A stretch of DNA of 64,000 nucleotides from Deroplatys truncata (GCA_030765065.1 CM060990.1:668576118-668640117); one strand, 5' to 3'. Counted from the stretch's first letter, positions 10,486-22,987 are shown. Translations and numbers: made by a program. Notes: a model not told the origin generated them from the letters alone.

Positions 10486-11729
10486 CACTATGTGATCAAA
10501 AGTATCCGGACACCCCACAAACACACGTTTTTCATCTTAGGTGCATTGTGCTGCCACCTACTGCCTGGTACTCATTATCCGCGACCTCAATAGTCTTTAG
10601 ACATCGTGAAACAGCAGAATGGGACGCTCCGTGGAACTCACGGACTTCGAACGTGGTCAGGTGATTGGGTGTCACTTGTGTCAGAAGTCTGTACGCGAGA
10701 TTTCCACGCTCCTAAACATCCCTAGGTCCACTGTTTCTGATGTGATAGTGAAGTGGAAACGTGAAGGGACATGTACAGCACAAAAGCGTACAGGCCGATC
10801 TCGTCCGTTGACTGACAGAGACCGCCGACATTTGAAGAGGGTCGTAAAGAGTAATAGGCAGACATCTATCCAGACCATCACACAGGAATTCCAAACTGCA
10901 TCAGGATCCACTCCAAGTACTATAAAAGTTAGGCGTGAGGTGAGAAACCTTGGATTCCATAGTCGAGCGGCTGGTCATAAGCCAAACATCACGCAGGAAA
11001 ATGCCAAACGACGCCTAGCTCGGTGTAAGGAGCGTCAACATTACACGATTGAACAGTGGCAAACCGTTGTGTGCAGTGACGAATCACGGTACACAATGTG
11101 GCAATCCGATGGCAGGGTGTGGGTATGGCGAATGCCCGGTGAACGTCATCTGCCAGCGTGTGTAGCGCCAACAGTGAAATTCGGAGGTGGTGGTGTTATG
11201 GTGTGGTCGTGTTTTTCCTGGAGGGGCTTGCACCCCTTGTTGTTTTACGTGGCACGATCACAGCGCAGACCTACATTGATATTTTGAGCACCTTCTTGCT
11301 TCCCACTGTTGAAGAGCAATTCGGGATGGCGATTGCATTTATGAATACGATCGAGCACCTGTTCATACTGCACGGGCTGTGGTGGAGTGGTTACACGACA
11401 ATAACATCCCTGTAATGGACTGGCCTGCACAGAGTCCTGACTTGAATCCTACAGAACACCTTTAGGATGTTTTGGAACGCCGACTTCGTGCCAGGCCTCG
11501 CCGACCTACATCGATACCTCTCCTCAGTTCCGCACTCCGTGAAGAATGGGCTGCCATTTCCCAAGAAACCTTTCAGCACCTAATTGAAAGTATGCCTGCG
11601 AGAGTGAACGCTGTCATCAAGGCTAAGGGTGGCCAAGACCATATTGACTTCCAGCATTACCGATGGAGGGCGCTACGAACTTGTACGTCATTTTCAGCCA
11701 GGTGTCCGGATACTTTTGATCACGTAGCG
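10486..11729 (+). mobile_element. Tc1-like DNA transposon, 1244 bp
   Basis: Terminal inverted repeats are clear: the left end reads CACTATGTGATCAAAAGTAT then CCGGACACC, and the right end (minus) reads CGCTACGTGATCAAAAGTAT then CCGGACACC. TA dinucleotides flank both ends (10484-10485 and 11730-11731), the standard Tc1/mariner target. Length and one-gene layout fit a full-length Tc1 element. The transposase gene is broken, so this copy is not autonomous. A 5' fragment of the same family lies at 39861-40003. Confidence 0.92.
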
Positions 11730-11732
11730 TAG
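10619..11732 (+). pseudogene. Tc1-like transposase (DD34E), decayed
   Basis: The gene encodes the cut-and-paste transposase that binds the terminal repeats and moves the element. The first 200 or so residues are open from the ATG at 10619: two helix-turn-helix regions (around [18 protein letters not shown], then RRHLKRVV) and the first catalytic Asp in [13 protein letters not shown] frame change near 11215 leads to a frame with [21 protein letters not shown] second change near 11330 leads to YDRAPVHTA (second Asp) and SPDLNPTEHL (Glu). The spacing between these two is 34 residues, so DD34E. A TAG follows EHL at 11463. The last frame runs into the right terminal repeat. I count two frameshifts and one stop, so it is an inactive copy. 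Confidence 0.9.
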
Positions 11733-12660
11733 GTTTATGGAGTAATACATGCAATTAGAATACCCTCTTGTGGATGTTCGAAACGTTGGCATGCCTTCCT
11801 AAAGAAATGAATTATGTCAGCAACAATATGTATTCTTCTTGCACAATCTTATATTTAAGAACATCGCTAAGAAATAAATTCATAGGGCAAAAATATGGAG
11901 AGCCACTTTGTATTTACCCTAGCCCTATTCACATGTTTGGAAATTCTTCGGCTAAAATACTCGAAAAATTTATGCTTGTCGAGTAGATGAACCATGTTGC
12001 TGATAATGTAACTATCTTATGTTGGGCACCCGTAACATTACGTGTATACCTACTTTTTCTCACCCCTGTATAACTGTAAAATATTCTGATAAAATATTTT
12101 GATCAATTAACAGTTCAGATTTCTATATAAGCAGTTGAGAATTTGGTAGGAATGGTTTCTCAGAATTGTAAATGTTGTTCATTTGTGTGCAAGAAGTTTA
12201 AAGTAGGGATAGAGAATAAGGGTATTGGAAGTGTTACGAAAGTTCAAGGATAGCTAATAAATTTTACCAATTTCTAAATTGTAAGACTAACAAGTTTTGA
12301 CAGATTAATAGAAAACACACTTCTTAATGACAAGGTTCAGCAAAATCAGAGGGAAATGTGAGTATATGAACACAATATGAAAATCCCACCCCTCCAATAA
12401 TTGCGTTTTATAATATTTTAAGCCTCCACACTCACCTCTTTGTGCTGGAACTCACAAAGAGTCTGTCATTTTTGCAATAGACTGTCAAAAATGTCTTCTC
12501 ATACACTTGTCCAAAGAAACTCGACTGAAACTGGGTGACAATATAAATCCGTTAAAATTCTCATTGTTTAAAAAATGTTGAAATATTCTGAAGTATATCC
12601 GTCCGTAAACAAATGTTGGTTTCAATAGTCAAATCCCTTGAATAAATGTCTTCTGAGATT
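11733..12660. other. Unassigned AT-rich DNA
   Basis: No gene, tRNA or recognised repeat is supported here. Confidence 0.5.
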
Positions 12661-12662
12661 AA

Positions 12663-12733
12663 CACATACGTCCACACACGCGCACAAGCACGCGCGCGCG
12701 CAAACGCGCACACACTCTCTCTCTCTCCCCCTC
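12663..12733. repeat. Purine-pyrimidine microsatellite (CA/CG then CT)
   Basis: An interrupted CA/CG alternating tract including GCACGCGCGCGCGC is followed by a CT tract and a C-rich end. Alternating CG/CA tracts can adopt left-handed DNA; here it is just a simple repeat. Confidence 0.85.
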
Positions 12734-12959
12734 ATCTTCCTTATCCCAAGAATATTTTCGAATTCATGGTACTTCAAAATGTGTTTCCGGTGAAAATTCT
12801 GCATAGAACCTTTTTCGAATATAACGAGGCGGAGAGAGAGAAAGAAGAGAAAAACTAAAATAGAAAAGCCGGATTAATGCTTAAAACTTGTTGCTTTTTG
12901 TTTAAATCCGGCATCCTTTACGTCTTCCAGCAAGGATTTTCATCCAATTCCTCTCTGTG

Positions 12960-13240
12960 CACATGGAGACAATTTCTTTATCTTTTATTTTCCCAAAAAC
13001 GGTTCTAACAATTTTCCTTAAAGTATCATATATTTGAGACAATAATTCCATGAAAGATGACATAAACCTTGAATTTTCTGCAAATAGTCACCAAATACCC
13101 TTCATTCTATTCAGTTTTATATACCTGAGAAACCTCCCAAAGTAGATCAGCCGTAATCAACGGTCTATTAATTTAGTTTTGAGCACGATATTTTCAGCCG
13201 TTCAAAAATGCCATGCTCGTGCTCTCATACTGGTTTGCAA
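12960..13240 (+). repeat. R2 interspersed repeat, partial copy 3
   Basis: It matches the distal half of R2: a GGTTCTAACAATTTTC-like word, then AAAGTATCATATATTTGAGA and TTGAATTTTCTG. The CTGTGAACAGC core is missing. Confidence 0.5.
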
Positions 13241-13439
13241 ATCGGCAGGTTTACTGAGAAGTGTGGCGAATGTACGCTTCAGGTATTTCCAAGACTATGA
13301 TGTTTTATATTTAATGGTAAATATAACATTATTATTATTATTAGTTAGGTTATAGTCATTTTCTTCATGTTTGTGTTAACTTTGTGAAGGGAAAAAAATT
13401 AATGTTAGTTTACCACTTAAAACTAAAATCAAGATTAAT

Positions 13440-13646
13440 TTTAGTATTTTGTTTCATAATTTAGTCGTCTGTTTTCCGCATTTTGTAGTAGTGTTTTGTT
13501 GGAGTTGTTTATTTATTTTGCTCCACGTATGGACGCCAAATTGTAGTAGTTGGTTTGTTACGTTGTTTGCACCACGTTTTGGGCGTCAAGTTGAAGTAGG
13601 TAGTTGCTGCTACATATGAAAATCCGATTTGAACTAGTTTGTATTG
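13440..13646 (-). other. Primer-binding-like motifs next to LTR copy B
   Basis: Directly interior (in element sense) to LTR copy B, the minus strand holds two words of the same type: CTTGACGCCCAAAACGTGG and TTTGGCGTCCATACGTGGAG. Each follows a CTACTAC/CTACTTC-type stretch. This looks like a fossil leader with a duplicated primer-binding region. No coding interior follows. Confidence 0.45.
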
Positions 13647-14548
13647 TGTTGTATTGAAGGAGTTGTATTATATTTCAACTGTTGGGGAGCCGAACTTGTA
13701 GTAGTTGCAACAGCACGTAAACAGTTTCCGGTAGCCTTCGCCCCAAATGTATTTTTAGGTGACCTTTGCCCCAAGTTTAAAAAATATTAACTTTGTAATT
13801 AAACTGTTTTTTTAAGTATTAAATATTTATGTTTGCCTCGGCTGCGTCAATATTATTGTTAGAGACATGGAAGTCTTGACAGAGCGTGATGCGACAAGAA
13901 TATAGGCTTACACAGATTTTAAGTTTTAATTCACTCCTTTTTATTAATCCTTGGCACAAATTAAATAGCACTTCACTGATATCGAGAGCTGTGAGGTTCT
14001 TTAATTAATAAATTGCACTTTTTAACACGTAAATTTATTTTTCGTCTCACACGAATACGTATAAAATCTCTCGAGGACGCATCACTCATCCGGCTACAGT
14101 CACTGTCTGCAGGCAACTGACTAGATTTCAACCATCTAAACTTGTAAATTTCTGTATTTCAAGTCTCTGATTGCCTATTTTTACTCCAATACAATACCCG
14201 CATTTAACTAAAGCTTTTTCTGGTTGTTGATTGGCTATATTTTATAAACTGTCACTAAAATTACATTAATGCTTCCAAGAATCACAAATAACATTTAAAC
14301 TCTCAAATTCATAATTGCCTCAAGGTTACCTTAGTTACCTCATTGTTAGCAACGTTTGACCCATTTCTCACAGCTCCTACATTATTAAATTACGTAATAT
14401 ATTCACATAACATTATTACATGTGGACACAATACATGTGGATACATTTTAGAAATTATTACATACATATTGCTTCAAGGCGGACTGTTATTGAATTTACT
14501 ATTACATAATTAGACTGAAATTATTTAAGTGTTAAAAATACTGCCTCA
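13647..14548 (-). mobile_element. LTR-like repeat, copy B (about 0.9 kb)
   Basis: In element sense (minus strand) it starts TGAGGCAGTATTTTTAACAC and ends near TACAACA. It contains the family markers GGCTCCCCAACAGTTG and a near-duplicate pair GGGGCAAAGGTCACC / GGGGCGAAGGCTACC. No internal genes follow. It is a fossil solo or truncated LTR, and its many visible differences from the other copies suggest an old insertion. A clear target duplication was not found. Confidence 0.65.
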
Positions 14549-15957
14549 AATTTAATAAATTATTTTTATTTGCTATTTTTGAAAAAAGTAAGGTATCAAA
14601 GATACAAAAAACATTGATTATTTGATTTAATGTTAGGTATAATTTTATTATTAATACTTGTGTATTTTAATAGGATTGCATAGGAATGTGACACAAAAAT
14701 TCTATTGCCCTCCAATTGTTTAATTGTATGCGATAGAATTCATGACTGTTTTACATACCGGCTACAATATACGAAATTAACATCGTTGAATCTATTTTAC
14801 TAAGAAAGAAAAACGCAGTGCTATGGGTATTTTGCTTACAATATCAACTAAAGTTAAAATTTATACTACCCCTTCCTGAAAATAAAGCCAATCATCTACA
14901 GACTTCAACACCAATTTAATTAGGCATACAATGTAAAGCCGCAATTTTTCTGCCACTCCTTTTCCCTCTTCTTGGTTTCTGCTGATAGCCATTTCATGGA
15001 TTTGCCTGAGAAAGCTAGCACGAGGCCCAATGCACCAGTGAGTTGATGACACACCTGATGTAGACGAAGATTTAAGGTGGGAAATGTACAATCCACCAAA
15101 GTAAACAATCTGAATAATATCTATGCACCTTGTGGCTGAAATGAAATATTTTACGTGTTGAAACACTGTTATGATCAGCGTAGCGAGTGAAAAAATTCCA
15201 CTTTCCACAAGTCACGTATATGATTTTATTTACAAATAATAAAAAAATCACAATAAACAATTTTCCGAAATAAAAATTAAAATATATTGTGACAAGTTTA
15301 GGGCCTGTATTCGGCATAAAAATGCAATATCGTGCACAGCGTGTTTTAAAGCGAAAATTTGTTTTTCCTTCTTCTTCCACAAAAGGCCTATCGGCTTGTT
15401 CCATCCTCAATTAAACATATTCCATCTTGTTCTTGGTCTTCCTACTTGGCGATATCTTCTAGGTTATCTTAACAACATTTTTAGTATTCCTTTCTATTTT
15501 ATCCTTAATATATCTTGGCACCAATTATTTTTATTTTCATTAATTTTTAATTAAAACTTTTCATTATAGCTTCTGTTTATGACACGGAATTTAAAATATC
15601 TCTACTTCCTGCACTTGAAGGTTTTAGTTATACCGTGTTTTTGTTATGGTTATAAATAATAGGCATCTATGCTAAAGTTTCCGAAAGCTCGTTTTTTACA
15701 CGCGGTGAGAAACTTCTAGAACCAGACGTAGGTGAATTCTAAAACGTCGCCAAGTGCAAAAAGAAGTTTTCTGTACTTGTGACATACTTAATTTTTGCCG
15801 CAAAGAATTTGAGAATTATCAGATGCATCAGGAGTTCATGATTGGCTATGCCACTGCAGTAAACAAGCATTTGTTTCGTCGCGATTAATTTCTTCACAGA
15901 GAGAACTAGTGTATAACATTATATTAATAAAAATTAGGGACAAAATCCACGAAGAAT
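14549..15957. other. Unassigned AT-rich DNA
   Basis: Overlapping minus-strand open frames at 14861-15410 (60-115 codons) have no recognisable domain or clear codon bias. They may be chance, or decayed host or transposon coding. Nothing else is recognised. Confidence 0.45.
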
Positions 15958-16078
15958 AAAATTAAATTGAGTTTTTTATTTATGGAAGCTCTTTAACTGC
16001 TGTGGTGCTTAGCGTCCCATTCTATATTGGGCGTGAAAGATCGGTAATTTTGCTCAGAGGCCTCTTTATTAGGCTAGG
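15958..16078 (-). mobile_element. SINE-A copy, 3' half only
   Basis: The antisense distal body is visible: TTATTTATGGAAGCTCTTTA, then ACTGCTGTGG and GCGTCCCATTCTATATTGGG. The tRNA-like head is missing after the AGGCCTCTTTATTAGGCT word. Confidence 0.75.
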
Positions 16079-16147
16079 TTTAGACAGGAGAGCTAACGTC
16101 CGATCGAGAGTACAGTACAGTCTGACCATTAAAACATCAACACAACG

Positions 16148-16752
16148 TACACTGTCCTGCAGAATATATGGGCCATTCCCCTAGATCGCTATAGTGCTTT
16201 TTCCTCCGTAAGATTTCCACCTTCAGGTAACCAGCTTTTGACTCCACCCAGCCGGTATCAGTTCTCTATATGACTGGCCTGAAAACAATACAGGGGCATA
16301 GATACTAACTATTGAACGATGTTTATAATCTATGTGAAATGGAGGGGTGATTCGGATACCATCTCTATGTAAGGTTTCGCTATGATTGGTACACAAGGGA
16401 AATGCTAAACCAATTACAAATAATTCTACCTTCTAGAAGAAGGGGTGAACAATTATTATTTTCGTATGTGGTTAAACTGAACGACAGATACGACATTTAC
16501 ATATAGGTTAGCTTTCATCAGCGATATGGAGACGAAGGTTAAAATATTGCTGCTACTAAACGGCAATAAGAAAACCAGCATTAAGAAAATATAAGCTTTA
16601 AGTTGTAATGTTACTCTTCGGCATACTTTAGGGGAGGAAAAGCAACCTGCCAATCCAGTGGTCACGCTGTTAGGGGACGGGGCTAGGTTTTGTCAGTACC
16701 AACATAAACAGCTCTGTTCCATTATGGGCCACATTTTATACACGCCAGTATA
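16148..16752 (+). mobile_element. MITE M1, complete copy
   Basis: It starts TACACTGTCCTGCAG and ends CACGCCAGTATA. Compared with the copy at 41983-43749, whose ends read TACACTGTCGTGCATAAAA and TATACTGGCGTGCATAAAA, it shows terminal inverted repeats of about 30 bp next to TA. Length is about 605 bp with no coding frame. The ends and TA target suggest a Tc1/mariner-type parent. Confidence 0.75.
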
Positions 16753-17269
16753 CGTATAAGTCAACAACGATATTATTAAACTTGACCTTGCGGAAACCTG
16801 CATTTAAACACACGCGGAGGCCAGCCTAGCGAAGTGTGCAACACTGCTGTGGTCGAGTTATAACGGAATAGTTAGACCTTTACGCTTCTCTGCTTTACAA
16901 AGCTGTAACACGCTGAATATTATTTTCCTACTTTGTAAGCGTATGACGTCGCGTGGCGGCGTTTGCATTTTAACTTGTTTAAGAACCCGTTCACTGTGAA
17001 TAACAGACTCAACCGGTGCATTTCCTTACTGTAGATCTGTAGATGCTACGCACCGAGAATGGTGACGTAATACGGTCTATCTATTATGTCTCTGCGAAAA
17101 ATTCCTCTGTTTCCCGTTGCACTTATTCGTCAGACAGGTAGTAGGTCATATTGACAGTTTCTTCCTTTGCAACAATTATTGCTCATGGCAGTAGTGTTCA
17201 TTCGTTTACTGTTTATGTTCATGTTTGGGTTTTCTTGCTATATTCAGACGCACGTTCATAATCTTTTTC
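16753..17269. other. Unassigned DNA
   Basis: No gene or repeat is recognised. It is slightly less AT-rich than the surrounding sequence. Confidence 0.45.
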
Positions 17270-17402
17270 ATATTTTCAGACTCTAGGGAGGATAGGGAAC
17301 AATTCTGGTAAAAAAAAATGTCCACCCTCCAGCCGGGAATCGAAACCGGTACCTTTGGATTAGGAGGCTAGCATGCTAACCCCCAGACCACTAAGGTAGT
17401 CA
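17270..17402 (-). mobile_element. SINE-E copy
   Basis: The minus strand gives a tRNA-like head: CTTAGTGGTCTGGGGGTTAG, then box B GGTTTCGATTCCC. The body ends GTTCCCTATCCTCCCTAGAG, shared with 9322-9460. Confidence 0.6.
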
Positions 17403-17480
17403 ATAATTTGTTTTGCCGCAGTGTGTTATACAGGATGTCCGTTTCAAGTCGTTCGTCGCTATATACACGACACAGGTACC

Positions 17481-17960
17481 GAGGGGGATGGCTCAGGCGG
17501 TAAAGTCTATGGCCCGCATTCGGGAGATCCCGGCTTCGATTCCCAGTGGCCACCTACTCTGATCATGGAGTTTTTCGTGGTTTTCCTCCGGTCGCCTAGG
17601 CGAATGCTGGGGTGGTGTATTCTACCACGATTTCTCCTTTCCCTCATTTCCTGTCACTTCATTTTTCTTTCATGTTTCAAAAAGTGTCTCCGGGTTCCAT
17701 AGTACGCCTAAAGTCGGACAGATGGCACGGTTGCTGCGCTTTGTAAAACATTTCTTCCCGTAAGCGCCAGGATATCTGCTAGCGTCACTTCGTCGCCTTC
17801 TCGTGGGATTCATCGCCTCTGCGGGCGAAGGCGGGTGTTTCAAACTGGAAATGTTAGGGGCTTCCGTGCGTCCCTGTGAACCTGTCTGCCTGCGGACGTG
17901 CGACATCCTGGGGCTTCTTCACTTCATTCCTACCTCCCGGGGGCATGTAGTCACAATAGA
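17481..17960 (+). mobile_element. SINE-C copy, long form
   Basis: The tRNA-like head has GATGGCTCAGGCGGTAAAGT (box A side) and CGGCTTCGATTCCC (box B). The body word TTTTTCGTGGTTTTCCTCCG is followed by GGCGAATGCTGGGGTGG. A GC-richer tail, GAAATGTTAGGGGCTTCC and beyond, resembles the tail at 60380-60450. The family is found in six places here. Confidence 0.7.
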
Positions 17961-18335
17961 TTTAGTTGGTTGCCGTGGCGAAATGTCCCCCTCGGTTGAA
18001 TAACCTCCACCTCTACACAGCAAAGGTAGCAGTCGAGTAATGCAAGAAGTATTGAATGGTTTCTCAGGTGAAATCAAAAATAGGCAATCTCCAGTTACAT
18101 TATCATGCAATAGAATTCCTAACGTTTTCTTTATCCAAGTTCTCTTCGACAGCGTTGTATCGAGGCACTACGTTATTTAAGTTCTTATACAAAATAATTT
18201 TAATATGTAAATTTTTTTCAATTCTTAAATCAATGTATTGGCTTCATTTCATTTGGAGTAAGCAAAGAACAAAAGAGAGTATTTTTATAAAGTATTATTG
18301 CATAATACTTTAAATATGTTTAAAGTATTTATTTC

Positions 18336-18338
<3 letters not shown>

Positions 18339-18377
<39 letters not shown>
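18339..18377. repeat. (TA)n microsatellite
   Basis: About 39 bp of uninterrupted AT dinucleotides. The open frame running through it (18298-18669) is discounted because the tract itself supplies part of the frame. Confidence 0.97.
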
Positions 18378-18379
<2 letters not shown>

Positions 18380-20253
18380 AAACGATGTACATTTCAATTG
18401 GGGATTATTCAGAACTATGGTGTTCTACTGAAACGTACAACGAGGTTTTGGTTTGTTTTGAATGCGCTTGTATTATAGATTGTCCAAAATACCCAAAAAT
18501 GTGTAAGTTGTTGGCATTTAAGCTATTAAAACCCAATTTAAAGTCCGTAATTTATTCACAGTTGAGTGTTTCCAAAGCGAAGAAGCCGAAAGTTTTCGAA
18601 ATGCTTGGAAAATCGAATGCAGCTCGATGGGGGGTGGGGATGAAACAACTTTTTCATTTATTTTTATGATCATTAGAGATGAAATGTAACCACAACCCTA
18701 ACTTATGTAGTAGTCGCAACTGTGTTAATATCTTTATGTCATACGCTTGCTTGACTTCAGTAGTGTAATGGTTAAGATATTCGACTGCCGCGTGTTTGAA
18801 CAGAGTACATCACCTTATTATATTTGTTTTCCCTTCCTGATTAGTTCTTAATGGTTATTCGTATTCTATTTCACTGCTATTTTATTTGACTACCTTAATT
18901 ATTGCTCCTTGTATACTACATTTATTGTGTTGAATTGGGAAATATTCTTTTGAGAAAACCAAGCGTAAGCTAAATCGCATAGTAAGCCAAAAAGTTTACG
19001 TATTATTTCCAAGCGATGGTCAAGATTTAAGATGTTAATTTGGATTACTTTTTTGATTAAACCAATAATTCATATTACTAGCAGGGCATCTTTACTTTCT
19101 GTACCACATACCTAGTAAGTAGAGGAAGTATTCTTTTCCAGAGAGACTAACTTGGTGCCTGGAGTGGAGATTGAAAAAGTTTCTTAAACCTGAATAAAGT
19201 CAACCAGACGCTCAGAGATTTAACTACTGTTTTACTTTCTGTATTTCAACTATTAAATAATATATATCTTTTAATAATTTTAACATAGTTTATGGAAACA
19301 AATAAATATTTTTTTCTAGGTTTCTAGAAACGCGACCTACGCATATTAGCGCTTTTTGGAAAAGCCTATGTGACAGCCGCACACCTATTTTTGTTTTATT
19401 TATTTTTATAACTATGATACCATTGATGTTGTTCTACTTCCTGTTAATCGGGATAAATAACCTATACATGAAATCTATATAAAAAAAATTGTCATTTGAT
19501 ATATGTAAAATGAGCATATAGGATGCTGAGACGACAATCGACTGTTTAAAAAGCAAGACTAGTTCATTAAACACAAAAAAACAAAAACGTAATATGTGGG
19601 GTAAATATTGCAATGTTCAAAACAACACGTGAACATTTCGGAAATATTTAAAAGCTTTTTAAATTATCGTAAACTGCACACTTTAACGACACACTATAGA
19701 AAGTTATTGCTTATTACATATTATTTCGAAGTCTATCAGAATCAACGAGAAGACATCAAACACTACAGAAAACTGAAGATACATGTTTTATTTGTTATGC
19801 CAATATCTGATATATCGCATATTATTATAATCAAAATCGTTATTATAATGGGGTATTTCTTAAAGATCTTTTACTTATGGTGCACATAGATACACTGAAA
19901 TATACACAAATTTCCTATGAGATCTACAATTTTTTAATTAAGTGGCATACTGCCTTTAATTTAGGTACCTAAGGGGCAGAGAAAGCGGAAAGGATTTACT
20001 CCACGCACAATGCAAGTGGAATGAAATCATATTTATATTGCTTTGGTAAAATGTTTCATTTTCCAATGTATACTCATTATCTTCAATACTTTCCAAGAAA
20101 CTGTTACACTCCAAAATTAGCCCTTATAAGTATTTCTTCGCTTCATTCCTGCTCCAACGGTTCACTGCAACAGGCCCTCTAAATGAGCCGCTGCATAAAG
20201 CGCTGCTGCAGCGCTTGGCCCGCTGAATGCACCCATGGAAACATGTAGCACAG
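18378..20253. other. Unassigned AT-rich DNA with one tRNA-like scar
   Basis: Only a weak tRNA-like stretch is seen, at 18760-18815 (CAGTAGTGTAATGGTTAAG, then CGCGTGTTTGAACAG). It may be a SINE head. The rest holds no recognisable gene or repeat. Confidence 0.45.
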
Positions 20254-20256
20254 TAA

Positions 20257-21544
20257 GGGCCCATTCACAAGGAAATGTAAGCGCAGACATAGTATAAGCG
20301 CAAGACTTTGCATTCATGTTATTTGATGGAAGCATTCACATAGAGTCACGCAACGCGCTACGCAACGCAAGAGTTTGCAAACTCCAAACATTATGCTTGC
20401 GTTGCGTGCATAGAGGAAGAATTCTGCATTTCTTTCTCTTTGCATTGCCTGCTGTTCAACAGCAGACGATCGCGATGTGAGACTTTAGCCGTCTAATGTA
20501 CATGTGTGCACTCTTCCATTAGGCCGTGCCACACAAATTGTGGGTCACCATCTCTCATTTCTCTCAAGAGGTTATGGTAGTCTCCTTACTGAATCCTCTT
20601 TCATTTAGTGGATGAACCCGGCATCTGTATCTAGATTTCTTGGTTCACAAATCATAAGGCGCAAAGAGATAATGAATATTGCATTAATATAACCTGTGCA
20701 GCTGTATCATCACATATATAACTTGCTGCAGTTTCCGGGCATTATTCCGTATGCGGGAAGGAGGTATGAAATTTTAAGAAACTTACGGAATCGGGTTTTC
20801 TTAATACACAGAGTTGATTGGGTAGTATCCTAGGTTCTTAAATTGTGTAGGAGTTGTTACTTTATCGAAAATATTGGGCCCTTCTTGGAGACCGCTTAGC
20901 TTTGGCAGAAATCTTGTCAGAAGATATTGCGAACGTGATGAAAAAAAAAAATTTGGCTCACGCTTCGAGTTTAGACGCGCGTATCCTACGGCTACGCCTT
21001 GCCGTTCCCCCTTCTTCTAAAAAACATCCCTCGGCTACGCGTTGAGGCTGAGGGTCCTCAATCCCTCGGCTACGCTTTGCGGTTTAGGGTCCTCGATGTT
21101 ACAATGTTGGCAGCAGAATGCCAACGACAGCAACGCTAACATGATGCAAGTGTGTGTGTGTGTGTTACATGTTGATAGCGAAAGTGCTCACTTCCCACAT
21201 ACGGAATAATAGCTCAGTTTCCATAGTACTTGCACAACTATTTTCAGTGTTTTGGTGAAACAGTCGTGATGTCACTAACGCCACGGGCGGCTGTTGGGCG
21301 AGTGTATTTTTTTTTTACCTACTTATTTATAAAATATTGAGTGAACTTTATCTGATATTGCTAGTTATATTATTCAATTTGAAACTTACGGTGCACTCGG
21401 AACATTTGCGCAATTAGTTTAAGGATCTAGAAGCCCGTGCAAACTTCTTGCGTTACGCCTACGGCTGCATTGTGAGTGGTGTTCCCTCACGCTTGCGCTT
21501 ATGCTGCGTTACGTTAGCGCTTACGTTTCTTTGTGAATGTAGCC
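20257..21544. mobile_element. Harbinger-like non-autonomous DNA element
   Basis: Termini are GGGCCCATTCACAA on the left and, on the minus strand, GGCTACATTCACAA on the right. They are flanked by the 3-bp duplication TAA (20254-20256 and 21545-21547). Such 3-bp TWA targets and GG-rich ends are typical of PIF/Harbinger elements. Subterminal DNA on both sides is rich in GTAAGCGC/CGTAACGCA words in opposite orientation. An inner pair of inverted words (ATTATTCCGTATGCGGGAAG at about 20740 and its inverse at about 21195) forms a nested palindrome. No transposase frame is present. Confidence 0.7.
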
Positions 21545-21884
21545 TAAGAAAGCTTCTGCGACTCCTTGTTCCCATCTTCAAACTGGTTAGTTTGGTACTG
21601 GTCTTTCTACCCTAAAATTTTCTGCACATTGTGTTTTCGCACCCAGTATGTTATGAACACACTTAAATGTTATAAAGCACCAATCGCGTTCTTAATGTCT
21701 TATATTTCAGCGTAAACATAGGCATATGTTTCTGTGCCACTGAATTTACAGAAAAATCTAACTGTGTTTAGTTTATAACATAAAAAACAAAAAATGAAAA
21801 TGTTCAGAACTAAAAATGTTTAATACACAGTTAAAACAAAATTTTAGGTCACTTATTAGTTCAACTGCTACAGAATGTTCAGCA

Positions 21885-22440
21885 AAGGATTTCGTATATC
21901 TCCTACCTGCTCCATTTTTATTGCAAAAATGTTTGCTTTAGATCAAGCTATAAAACGGGGTATTGAATATCAACTTAACGCATGCGTTTACAGTGACTCA
22001 AACGCCTCTCTTCTAGCCATTTAAGACAAGTATAACAACAAACCTCTGACAAATACAATTAGAAAGAGTGTTATTCAAAATACCAAACGTATTTGTCTAT
22101 CGTGGGTTAAGGGCCATACTGGAATTGTTAGAAACGAGAGGGCTGATCAGAAGACAAAACTTTCTGTTGAATCCAACCTGGAATTTAGCTATCGTTATGT
22201 CCAAGTTCCTATTTAAATTTTTTTTCTAAGGAAAGAAGTAGTAGAGAAATGGAATAATCTATGGTTAAGCAGCTTAATTTGACTACTAACAAGAATTTCT
22301 TTTTTAGTTTTTGATCGCATCTCTTGCAAGTATTTTATTACAAATTATAGTCTTACACAACTTGTTACTGAGCACGGAAAGTTTAAAAGTTACCTGCAAC
22401 GTTTCGATCTAGAGTCAACATATGGTTTTATTTACAAATG
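21885..22440 (+). pseudogene. LINE fragment with RNase H domain
   Basis: The frame includes CSIFIAKMFALDQAI, then ACVYSDSNASLLAI, an in-frame stop, and CLSWVKGHTGIVRNERADQ. These are the active-site and C-terminal motifs of the RNase H domain carried by I/R1-type LINEs (YTDS...SWVPGHxGxxGNExAD). The catalytic Asp of YSDS is at about 21991. Coding then continues as RKEVVEKWNNLW and TEHGKFKSYLQRF, typical of the region after RNase H. Endonuclease and reverse transcriptase are missing. It is a 5'-truncated, mutated copy. Confidence 0.85.
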
Positions 22441-22465
22441 TGAAATATCAGAAGAAACAGAATTC

Positions 22466-22705
22466 CAAATACTGCGGGTTCAAACCCGGCGGAGGAAGAT
22501 GGACTTTGTCGGGCGTTAAAATCCTTAGCATGGCTTCCTTCAGAAGAGAAGTAAAGCCGGTGGTCGCGTATCGTAGATTTAAAGCACGCAAAAGAACCTC
22601 AAGCCTCATAAAAAGGCCTCTGAGCAAAATTACCAGTCTTTCACGCCCAATATAGAATGGGACTCTAAGGACCACAGCAGTTAAAGAGCGTCTATAAATA
22701 AAACT
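22466..22705 (+). mobile_element. SINE-A copy, head-truncated
   Basis: It starts within box B (GCGGGTTCAAACCCGGCGG) and runs through the body to GAGCGTCTATAAATAAAACT. It joins directly onto the LINE fragment upstream. Confidence 0.8.
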
Positions 22706-22985
22706 CGGTTATTATTGCCTGCTATTCTAGTCGATCGACACTATGCCAGAAGATAAATCCTACTAGGACATCTCCACAATTGTAAAATGAATTATTCACA
22801 GTCGTTGACAAAATTATTCACTAAATCGTGTTGCACCTCTGCTTTTATATCCTTTACTTCTACCATTTATTCATCCATTTAATTATGTGTAATACGATAA
22901 TTTGTTATTTGTTTGGTTTTGTATACGTATTTATAATTCTAATTTGCCATTTGGTCCACTAGGATTAAAGTAGAGTTGGGGAATA

Positions 22986-22987
<2 letters not shown>

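Noticed and set aside
10681-11579. Minus-strand frames opposite the Tc1 transposase
   Set aside because: They are shadows of the transposase gene on the plus strand.
14861-15410. Cluster of minus-strand open frames
   Set aside because: They overlap in different frames, have no recognisable motif and no codon signal I can see.
18298-18669. 123-codon open frame
   Set aside because: It runs through a (TA)n tract and shows no domain; most likely chance.
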